This document shows, piece after piece, positions 1 to 8,400 of a stretch of 64,000 nt of DNA; the first letter of the stretch is position 1; every line of letters begins with the position of its first letter. The notes under the pieces are model-generated. The model was given only the letters and a program-made list of their open reading frames with translations, was not told the DNA's origin and made no database searches. A program made the translations under genes and the position numbers. Where the stretch lies: positions 1-64,000 of the forward strand of contig LFLC01000038.1 of the NCBI GenBank assembly GCA_001543015.1, written 5' to 3'. Origin of the DNA: Nitrosopumilus sp. LS_AOA (GTDB lineage: Archaea > Thermoproteota > Nitrososphaeria > Nitrososphaerales > Nitrosopumilaceae).

Positions 1-3000
1 ATTTTGTAAGTTGTCTCAGAATCAACAAGGTCATTTGATGGGAATATAGATTCACCATTTACAGGAATATCTGAAAGAGGGGTAGAACTATTAACAAAAG
101 TCATATCTATAGTCTTCAAAATACTTTTGTCAAGGTGATGAACATATGCTAATGCAACAGTATCAGAATCTACTTGAACAAGAGAGTTATGAAATGACTT
201 ATTACTATGTATTAAACTAGCAACTTCTTTTATGGTCTTGCCATCAGCAGAGATAGTATATGTTGTGATGGATCCTTTAACGGTATTATCACCAGTATAG
301 GCTAATGCAACAGTGTTAGGGGCTATCTTAATTAGAGAATTATCATTTGCGTAATGTTTATCACTAAATAACAAATTGGCAACTTCTTTTATGGTCTTGC
401 CATCAGCTGATATTGTAAATGTTGTAATGTATCCCATCCAATCAGAACCAAATTTTGTCTGATGTGCCAGTGCAAAAGTATCAGAATCTACCTGAACAAG
501 AGAACCGTAATATGAAGCCACATCAAGATCTAAGCTAGTAACTTCTTTTATGGTCTTGCCATCAGCAGAGATTGTAAATGTTGTGAGATGCCCTAACCAA
601 TCAGAACCAAAACCTGTCTGATATGATAGTACAAAAGTATCAGAATCTACTTGAACAAGAGAGTTATCATATGAGTAACTTGTATCAATGTATTTTAAAC
701 TAGCAACTTCTTTTATGGTCTTGCCATCAGCAGAGATTGTAAATGTTGTGAGGATACCTTCACGGTTACTACCACCATATGCTAATGCATATGTATCAGA
801 GTCTATCTTGATAAAAGAATTATCAGCATTGTAGCGGTCATTATGTTTTAAGCTAGTAACTTCTTTTAGGGTCTTACCATCAGCTGAGATATTATATGTT
901 GTAATGATACCTTCATCAAGAAGTTTACCAGCAGTATACGCTAGTGCAACAGTGTCAGAATCTATCTGAACAAGAGAACCGAAATGTGAAGCCACATCAA
1001 GATCTAAGCTAGTAACTTCTTTTATGGTCTTGCCATCAGCAGGGATTGTAAATGTTGTAAGATGCCCTAACCAGCCACCAGTTGGTATCTGTGTCTGATA
1101 TGCTAATGCAAAAGTGTCAGAATCTACTCGTACAAGAGAGTTATAAAATGATCGTAAAGGATCGTGTTGTAAACGGGTAACTTCTATCAAAGTATTATGA
1201 AATAGAGGAGTTGCAGAAACTGGAGTTGTAAATGCACCTCTGCCTATAGAATTCTCAGCTGCTACTCGAAACTTGTAGGTTACATCATTTTCTAATTTAA
1301 CAATAACAGTACTAGTTACATTACTGATAGTTTTTGGTTCATGGTTTTTCCATTTGGTATCACTGCTTATCTGGTATTGGATTTTGTAATCAGTAATTGG
1401 TGAACCGCCGTTATCAGTAGGGGCAGTCCATGATAGAGAAACCTCAGAGTCACCAGGTGTTAATAATAGACTAGTTGGAGTATCAGGTACTCCAACAGTG
1501 ATTACAACTAGAACAGTTCTTGAAACTTGGGATGCCTTGTTTCCTGATTTATCAGATACATCATATGTAATCGTGTATGTTCCTACAGTACTAGTATCAA
1601 CAGGATTTACTGTAACTATACTACTAGTAATATCGCCATCAATGTTATCACGGGCTGTTGCTCCTGCATCATTATACGTTGAATCTTTATCAATTGTTAT
1701 AGGGTTATTGCCTAATAATGTGATTACAGGTTGAGTCGTATCAACTATTACACCAATTACATTAACGGTAACAGAGTCAACAACACTAGATACAATTCCA
1801 TTATCTACAACAAGTTCAAAGAATAGTAAGAGATCAGTTTGGGTAGTTGGTGCATCAAAAGTTGGTTGTGATGCAGTTAAGCTGCTCAATGAAACTGTAG
1901 AACCAAAAGTCTGAATCCACTTGTATGTTAGTGCTCTGTTTGCAGAATCAAAAGAAGAAGACCCATCAAGTGGAATGTTTGTATCAGCAGATCTTACTGT
2001 AAAATCCAATCCAGCATTGGCAGTTGGGGTGTAATCACTTTGTTGTAACATGTAGATAGACCCAGAGTTTCCTGAAAATTGGGTATCATCAGGAACACCA
2101 ACAAGTATCTTGTTGCCAATAGATGAAACAGACTCTCCAAACTTTTCACCGGTTACAGGGTTTGGGTTTGTGATATATGCAACTAGTGAACCAGTATTGT
2201 CAAACAAAGACACAGACCCTGCAGTAGTATACGTATCATAGCCATCTCGCGGAGTACCTACAACTATGTTACCATCAATTACAGATAGTGATGCGCCAAA
2301 ATTATCACTACTATTTGGATTTGTATTGTTTAGTTGTAATAATTTTTTTCCAGAAGATATGTCATGAACAAATACAGTACCAGCAGATATTCCTGCAGCA
2401 TTATCAAATAATGGAGCACCAATGATTACTGCAGTGTTATTGTAGGGTACTATTGAGCGTCCAAAGTTTGGATAATCATAATCATCGTTGGTTCCAATTG
2501 CTTTAGGATTTACAATCTTTGTAACTTGTTTGCCTGATGTATCATATACATACACAGCACCTACGGGAGCAAATTGTCCAACTAATTTTTCACTCTCAGC
2601 CCCAACTAGTATCTTTGTTCCATCAGGGGTAGCTGAAACTGCATAACCAAACTTTGCACCAGCCTTGTCATGATTAATTGTGTTTAGTAAAACACCTGCA
2701 GTGGAATACACATAGACGCTTCCAGCATTTGATGCAGTGGTATCATCTGATGGTGCACCAACTATCAGTTTGGTATCAGTAAGGAATACAGAGTATCCAA
2801 AGTTATCACCACTACCAGGTACAGGATTGTTTATTGTGTGTAATAATTTTTTTGAATAATCATAAAGGTATACTGCACCAGCATCTTTTGCAAGGGATTC
2901 TTCTTCGTATGCAGATATTGCAATTATACTATCATTTGCAGCAACTGACCATCCAAAGTATTCATTTGGTTTTGGTGTAGGATTATCTATGCTGTGAATT

Positions 3001-6000
3001 TTTGTTCCATCTGTTGCATTTAGAATGTAAATGCCACCAGCTCTGTCAATAGTTGTAGCCAAAATAGTTGGAGTTGTCTCATCAAAAAGATACGAGTATC
3101 CAGTAGAGTTGTTTACTGCAAGGATTAGAGGATCATTATTACTCCCAACTGAATCATTTGATGGAAGTAATTTACTAATGTCATTCCAATTAGGTGTGTT
3201 GACTCCATCATACTTTACTATTCTTGTAATATCAAAGAGTTTCTTACCAGTGTTCTCATCAATTATTTTTGCAGAATCAAGTGATTCAGATATTGTAATT
3301 GTTGGAGAAACAGTTGGAGTTACAGGTGTATTACCTATTGCATCATTTGATATTTCTGGATTAAAAAATGATTCACCATCTGAGCTAAGCTGGGTCACAT
3401 CTTTTTCAGGAGCGCCAACTATGATTACATCATTTGATGTAGTAATAACAGCACTTGTTATTGAATGACCAAACGCTCCCCCATTTGAGACATCAGGATA
3501 GGGGACAAGTGGAAGATTGGGAACTGGACCTATCAATACAGGATTTATGTTTATTCTAACTATAGAGCCTCTACTGTCTACTGTTCCATCATTTACTGTA
3601 AGCTTAAAGTCCAAAAGTGTACTTTGAGACACATCAGATGTAGTAAATGTTGGCTGTGATGTAGTAGTGCTAGATAGTTTCACAGATGGACCCAAAATTT
3701 GTTCCCACTTGTAGGTGATTGTATCGCCATCTGCATCTGAGCTTCCTGTTCCATTAAGTGTTACAGCAGTAAAAACTGGAGGATCAGTTCCATCATGTTC
3801 TACTACTGTTTGGTCAATACCAGCATCAGCTACTGGTGGAGTGTTTTTAGGATCAGGAGGTTTTGGAATATTGTTAATTGTTATTTTGACTAGATCAGGT
3901 TGACTTGATTCTGTTCCATCATGTACGAGTAGCTTGAATACAAAGTTTACAGGACCATTAACTTGCGGTGCAGTAAATTTTGGTTTTGGTGACTTTGAAG
4001 TAAAAAATGGATCTGTTGTAACATCAGGACCAGTTGTCTGAGTCCAAGCATATGTAAGTGAATCACCGTCTGCATCAGAACTGCTAGAGCCACTCAGTGT
4101 TACAAGCGACCCTTCATTGTATGGTGTGTCTGCTCCAGCATGTGCCACTGGTGCAGTGTTTTTAGGAGTACCTACATCTTTTACAGAAACTGATACAGTA
4201 TCAGTTCCACTCTGTAAGATATTATCTTTGACTGTAAGCTGAAATGTTAAAGTTTCAGTTGAAGATACTTTTGGTGCAATAAAGAAAGTTGATTGTGCTT
4301 TTGTTGAACCTCCAGGATATGAAGAGCCAGATAATTGTACAGAAGTTCCAGTAAGCTGTTTCCAAGTGTATCTCAATATGCTTTTTTCAGGATCTGTCCC
4401 AGTACCAGATAATATTACAATGGTATCTTCATCTGCTGTTTTGTCAGTTCCTGCATTGGCAGTTGGTGGTTTATTGGTGCTCGTAGCACCTACTGTAATG
4501 GTTCCCTGCATCCAAGGAGACACCAAGTCAAAATAGTTGTAGGTTCCGGCTTTGATGAATTTATGAGTAAAACCCAATCCTGTACCTATCGGTCCGCTGT
4601 TAAATGTACCATCAGTTCCAGAACTAGGATGACCGCTTGCAATTACAGTTGGACTGGATTTAGAGTTTGTAAAAGTTACAGAATCTCCAGTGCTAATTGA
4701 TAACACACTTGGAACAAAGCAGTTAGAACCACAAGCTGGAGTGCCATAGTTTGATGCCATTGTAACTGTTTTAGTGGCAGTTACCCCTGGTGATGAAGGA
4801 TTAGGAGTAGGAGAGTTTACACCAGGATCATTACTTCCAGAGGAATCAGTAGTTATTGGGGTATCAAGTACAATTATTCCATTTTCAATTAACCAAATCA
4901 ATGCGTTTGCATATGTAACATCATCTACATCTCCAATTACCCACAAATTTGCAACTTGTTTTATCCAAGATTTGATTTTGTTCTCACCCACAGTTACTCG
5001 TTTAGCATCTATGTTAAGATAATTTTCCTTAACCATGTATTTGATGTTGTTAAGATATACATTATCTGTAATTTTATCATCGTGCCACCAACCAGCTAGT
5101 GTTTTTAACCAAGGTGCAATAAAATTTATAAATGAACCATCAATTTCTGCTAAATTTAACTCTGCTTGAATTGATTCCCAAGGCGAATAAATTCGATATT
5201 GTATACTGTTAGGAGGGCAAGTTGGATCTTGTGTATTTGGAGGAATATCAGTAAAACACGTTACTCCTTGATGGAGACCATGAAATTCAACATCATTCTC
5301 ATTAGATATTGAAAATATTGGAGCACCACTGTCACCACCTGTACTAATATAATCAGCTACTACTTGATTTGTAAGAAATCCCCATGTTGGTGAAGTTATT
5401 GTTACGCCAGTAGATAACACCTGACCAGTTGTGTGAGTGACTACAGAATTATTAACAGTTTTGCCTTGTGTTCCACCAAGAATAATATTATCATTAACTT
5501 GGGAATCCCTTGTTCCTATAACATTATACGCTATCCCATTTGGATTGAATATTTTTTGTTCTGAAGAAATTCCATCTACTTCCTCAACAAATGCAGCGTC
5601 ACTAGCTCTTGATGCAGGAGTACCAGAAGAAGATGGATTTGTTATTACACTGCCCACAGTAATAGAGCCAGGAAAATTTTGATGTGGTTGATCTATATTT
5701 ACATTAGTAAGACCACCTGCACCATGTCCAGACATTATAAAACCGTATTTGCCATTATTTGTAATGGCAGGAAGTGTAAGAGAGCTTAGACTAGTTCCAC
5801 GACCTATTTCAATAGATCCCCACAGTGGATCACATCTTTCATCATCAGCATTACAAGCTTCTTCTATAACATATCCACGTTTTAAGACATATGGAATATC
5901 TGAACCAATAATGTCTTCTATCTGTATTGAAAGATCACCAATCTTTTGTGTCGTATCATAATCTATACCAATTATAATCTCATTTTTGTTTGAATCAACA

Positions 6001-6197
6001 AATGTAATAAAAATTGGAAGATCAGGTGTTTGATTAGATATTTGAGAAGAAGATTCGGATTGTTGTATTTCGGAAAGCCAAAATTGTATCAGTGTTTCAT
6101 GTGCATCATACAAGTCTTGGGTTGTTGATTCTTGTGAATATGCAGGAACCACTGAGATTAAAAGTAACAAAGGTAAAAATAGAATTATTTTTTTCAA
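1..6197 (-). CDS. Giant secreted multidomain surface protein (partial, runs off the left edge): signal peptide, S1/trypsin-like protease region (SGHG ... GGDSGAPIFS), degenerate cupredoxin-like domain, PKD-like domains, FG-GAP-like propeller, PKD/HYR-like Ig domain, Fn3, seven ~53-aa C-terminal repeats
   Basis: Translated by hand from TTG at 6197 (MKKIILFLPLLLLISVVPAYSQES...) to position 3 with no stop. Frame checked at 6197, ~3480, ~1500 and 3. Missing from the ORF track (TTG start and/or no stop inside the window). Confidence 0.88.
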   Translation of the reverse strand, partial: MKKIILFLPLLLLISVVPAYSQESTTQDLYDAHETLIQFWLSEIQQSESSSQISNQTPDLPIFITFVDSNKNEIIIGIDYDTTQKIGDLSIQIEDIIGSDIPYVLKRGYVIEEACNADDERCDPLWGSIEIGRGTSLSSLTLPAITNNGKYGFIMSGHGAGGLTNVNIDQPHQNFPGSITVGSVITNPSSSGTPASRASDAAFVEEVDGISSEQKIFNPNGIAYNVIGTRDSQVNDNIILGGTQGKTVNNSVVTHTTGQVLSTGVTITSPTWGFLTNQVVADYISTGGDSGAPIFSISNENDVEFHGLHQGVTCFTDIPPNTQDPTCPPNSIQYRIYSPWESIQAELNLAEIDGSFINFIAPWLKTLAGWWHDDKITDNVYLNNIKYMVKENYLNIDAKRVTVGENKIKSWIKQVANLWVIGDVDDVTYANALIWLIENGIIVLDTPITTDSSGSNDPGVNSPTPNPSSPGVTATKTVTMASNYGTPACGSNCFVPSVLSISTGDSVTFTNSKSSPTVIASGHPSSGTDGTFNSGPIGTGLGFTHKFIKAGTYNYFDLVSPWMQGTITVGATSTNKPPTANAGTDKTADEDTIVILSGTGTDPEKSILRYTWKQLTGTSVQLSGSSYPGGSTKAQSTFFIAPKVSSTETLTFQLTVKDNILQSGTDTVSVSVKDVGTPKNTAPVAHAGADTPYNEGSLVTLSGSSSSDADGDSLTYAWTQTTGPDVTTDPFFTSKSPKPKFTAPQVNGPVNFVFKLLVHDGTESSQPDLVKITINNIPKPPDPKNTPPVADAGIDQTVVEHDGTDPPVFTAVTLNGTGSSDADGDTITYKWEQILGPSVKLSSTTTSQPTFTTSDVSQSTLLDFKLTVNDGTVDSRGSIVRININPVLIGPVPNLPLVPYPDVSNGGAFGHSITSAVITTSNDVIIVGAPEKDVTQLSSDGESFFNPEISNDAIGNTPVTPTVSPTITISESLDSAKIIDENTGKKLFDITRIVKYDGVNTPNWNDISKLLPSNDSVGSNNDPLILAVNNSTGYSYLFDETTPTILATTIDRAGGIYILNATDGTKIHSIDNPTPKPNEYFGWSVAANDSIIAISAYEEESLAKDAGAVYLYDYSKKLLHTINNPVPGSGDNFGYSVFLTDTKLIVGAPSDDTTASNAGSVYVYSTAGVLLNTINHDKAGAKFGYAVSATPDGTKILVGAESEKLVGQFAPVGAVYVYDTSGKQVTKIVNPKAIGTNDDYDYPNFGRSIVPYNNTAVIIGAPLFDNAAGISAGTVFVHDISSGKKLLQLNNTNPNSSDNFGASLSVIDGNIVVGTPRDGYDTYTTAGSVSLFDNTGSLVAYITNPNPVTGEKFGESVSSIGNKILVGVPDDTQFSGNSGSIYMLQQSDYTPTANAGLDFTVRSADTNIPLDGSSSFDSANRALTYKWIQTFGSTVSLSSLTASQPTFDAPTTQTDLLLFFELVVDNGIVSSVVDSVTVNVIGVIVDTTQPVITLLGNNPITIDKDSTYNDAGATARDNIDGDITSSIVTVNPVDTSTVGTYTITYDVSDKSGNKASQVSRTVLVVITVGVPDTPTSLLLTPGDSEVSLSWTAPTDNGGSPITDYKIQYQISSDTKWKNHEPKTISNVTSTVIVKLENDVTYKFRVAAENSIGRGAFTTPVSATPLFHNTLIEVTRLQHDPLRSFYNSLVRVDSDTFALAYQTQIPTGGWLGHLTTFTIPADGKTIKEVTSLDLDVASHFGSLVQIDSDTVALAYTAGKLLDEGIITTYNISADGKTLKEVTSLKHNDRYNADNSFIKIDSDTYALAYGGSNREGILTTFTISADGKTIKEVASLKYIDTSYSYDNSLVQVDSDTFVLSYQTGFGSDWLGHLTTFTISADGKTIKEVTSLDLDVASYYGSLVQVDSDTFALAHQTKFGSDWMGYITTFTISADGKTIKEVANLLFSDKHYANDNSLIKIAPNTVALAYTGDNTVKGSITTYTISADGKTIKEVASLIHSNKSFHNSLVQVDSDTVALAYVHHLDKSILKTIDMTFVNSSTPLSDIPVNGESIFPSNDLVDSETTYK
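201..1220 (-). repeat. Tandem ~155-160 bp (~53 aa) coding repeats, consensus SLVQVDSDTFALAY..G.ITTFTISADGKTIKEVTSL
   Basis: The string 'acttcttttatggtcttgccatcagc' recurs at about 220, 381, 540, 704, 859 and 1010. Seven protein units counted, the last partly diverged; outer units extend slightly beyond these bounds. Confidence 0.85.
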
Positions 6198-7201
6198 TTT
6201 ACTACCTCAAAAGTAATTTCATACAGATATGAAACAGAAGTCAAGGATGAGATACAAGAATATTCTGAAATGGCAACTTCTTTCAAACCAATATCAAAAC
6301 TAAATTTAGTCTTCCCCTGGGACCAAAAAAAATCTTTAATTTCTTTATCTGTTTCAGAGTAATTTGTCAGAATTTTATCAGGGTGTCGAATATGTACTGA
6401 TTCTACGCCATCCAGTATTTTAAAAGATGCCTCTTCATTTAATTTGAAAGTAGATATTAAAGAATTTTCTTCGTTACACGTAATAGGATAAAGTAATCCA
6501 TAGTCTTCAATTGAAGAAGATTTGGTTATAATCGAGGTTCTTGGATCATTCCAATCAACAGGATCACGTCCTTGGATATCTTCAATACTATAAGTTTGAT
6601 CATTATTTAAAAATCCTTTAATATTACGATCAAATATCTCATCATTAAAAATAACATTATGAACAAGAAATGGTTTTTCTTGTTGGGTTATTTCTTCAGA
6701 AAAATTGTAAATGACATTATTATTTGCATCTATTTTATAATTCACAAAAACATTTCGTTCAAGATTTGAATTACGATTATCAAGATATTCACGATCTGAA
6801 AGTTCAATAAAAAACGGAGAACCTAAACCATGCCATCCAATTTGAGTATTATCAAATCTATCAATACTGCGTTCATAAATACATACAGGAAAACCAGTCG
6901 ATATATTAAAAAACAAAACTCGGTCTGCATTACATTTTATATCTTGAGGAGTGACACCATCATCGCGTATTTGACGTAGGGGAGCTTTGTATTGTTTATC
7001 TTCCTCTGCAAATATTAATTGGGTTGAGCCTAAAAGCATCACAAATGCAAGTGTAATTCCCAAAAGACTTTTTATTTTTTTGTTTTTTATTTTCTTATCA
7101 CCTCCTTTTTTATTATTTATCATGTTATGAAAATATGATTTAAAGGATACTGTTGATTTGTTTTCAAATTGGTTTTGCAGTTTATCTAACAACATTATCA
7201 A
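6194..7201 (-). CDS. Secreted protein of unknown function with signal peptide
   Basis: 335-aa ORF with hydrophobic segment SLLGITLAFVMLLGSTQLIFA. TTG start at 7201, possible alternative ATG at 7123. Stop overlaps the start of the downstream giant gene (TTGA). Confidence 0.75.
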   Translation of the reverse strand: MIMLLDKLQNQFENKSTVSFKSYFHNMINNKKGGDKKIKNKKIKSLLGITLAFVMLLGSTQLIFAEEDKQYKAPLRQIRDDGVTPQDIKCNADRVLFFNISTGFPVCIYERSIDRFDNTQIGWHGLGSPFFIELSDREYLDNRNSNLERNVFVNYKIDANNNVIYNFSEEITQQEKPFLVHNVIFNDEIFDRNIKGFLNNDQTYSIEDIQGRDPVDWNDPRTSIITKSSSIEDYGLLYPITCNEENSLISTFKLNEEASFKILDGVESVHIRHPDKILTNYSETDKEIKDFFWSQGKTKFSFDIGLKEVAISEYSCISSLTSVSYLYEITFEVVN

Positions 7202-7260
7202 AACTGATAATTTTTTACTTAAGGAGAACTCATCATAAAACGTATCATGATGAGTTTTAA
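7194..7260 (-). promoter_or_regulatory. Conserved promoter/leader element, copy A; contains inverted repeat CTCATCAT-N10-ATGATGAG
   Basis: About 87% identical, ungapped, to 12757..12823. Both copies end at an aligned TTG start codon. Confidence 0.7.
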
Positions 7261-7497
7261 TTAAAAACTAGATGCAAGATATACTTTTTGTCTAACTTGC
7301 TCTCCCCAATCTAATCGCGTAGTTTGTACTTTTCATTAGCAGGTTAGACGTTTTTTTCTAAAAAATATTAATTCATTTTTGTAACAAATTACGATGTAAC
7401 TATTAGCCACTTTATCAACATACAGTAATAATCAAATTCTCCAGAATGATCCAAATGAAAATTGTGCTCTAGGTAATACAGGCTTTGTTAGTTAAAT

Positions 7498-8400
7498 CTA
7501 TTTTTCTGCAACTACAATATAACGGACATATTCATCATTCAGAGAATTAAATACAAAAGAGTATTTTGCAGGACTTGCAGTTATGAATGGTGGAATATTT
7601 TCAGGTTCAGAACCAGTCTTAAATTCAAAATAAATCTCATAGTTTTCATCTTCTATCCCATCTAGACAGTCAACATCAAGTGAGATCTCCCACAATACTT
7701 TCTTTGTGTTATAATCTTGAATCTCCATATTATATCCTCTACAAGAATCTCCAAAATCTTTTATTATAATTTTAAAGTCGAACTCTTCTCCTACTTCATT
7801 AAAATACCACAAGTTTTCTGCTCCTATCTTAAATGAATATGGTGGTGTATTGACTATTCTAACTGGGGGTGGTTCACTTATTACAACTGGAAAGTCATCA
7901 GCTCGTCTTTCTTTAAAATCTTTAATTGAATCATAAATTACTTTATGAGAATATCCAAATTTCTCCATTTCACTTCTAATTATTTCTGCAATCTCACCTA
8001 ATGAGAATTTTCCATACTCTACTATTGTAGCTGGTCCATCAACTTCTGCTTCTTCTTCCATCATGTGCTTATATTCACCCAGATCTTCTTCAATTGTTTG
8101 TACAAAAATCTCAGGATGAGATATTAGAAAGTCATACGTTAGTGGAATAATTGGTTCTATCTTTAATTTTTCAACAAGAATCTCCCATCCTAATTTTTGT
8201 GCTGTTGTTTCTTTAACGCAAGCAAACTTGTAATTATCGCGCAATACTTGAACGTGTTCTGAATTATTGCATTCTGGAGCAAGTTCTTGTAATGTAGGAA
8301 GTACTGGTAGAGTAGAGAATCCCAAAGGAATTGATCCTGAAAATAGAATTACTGCAAATATTACAGCTAAAAATGTAAATTTATTTTTGTGATAAATCAT
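7498..8400 (-). CDS. Small secreted/membrane-anchored protein, second gene of the operon with the S-layer-like gene
   Basis: Start taken as MIYHKNKFTFLAVIFAVILFSGSIPLGFS (ATG 8400), which overlaps the upstream stop as ATGA. Confidence 0.75.
   Translation of the reverse strand: MIYHKNKFTFLAVIFAVILFSGSIPLGFSTLPVLPTLQELAPECNNSEHVQVLRDNYKFACVKETTAQKLGWEILVEKLKIEPIIPLTYDFLISHPEIFVQTIEEDLGEYKHMMEEEAEVDGPATIVEYGKFSLGEIAEIIRSEMEKFGYSHKVIYDSIKDFKERRADDFPVVISEPPPVRIVNTPPYSFKIGAENLWYFNEVGEEFDFKIIIKDFGDSCRGYNMEIQDYNTKKVLWEISLDVDCLDGIEDENYEIYFEFKTGSEPENIPPFITASPAKYSFVFNSLNDEYVRYIVVAEK

Noticed and set aside
201-1220. Considered as a CRISPR or non-coding tandem repeat array
   Set aside because: Repeats are ~155-160 bp, diverged, and fully in frame with the giant CDS.
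1498-5961. Plus-strand track ORFs (1498..1734, 3031..3468, 3715..3903, 4774..5022, 5437..5682, 5749..5961)
   Set aside because: All antisense to the giant minus-strand CDS; low-complexity Ser/Val/Ile translations typical of shadow ORFs.
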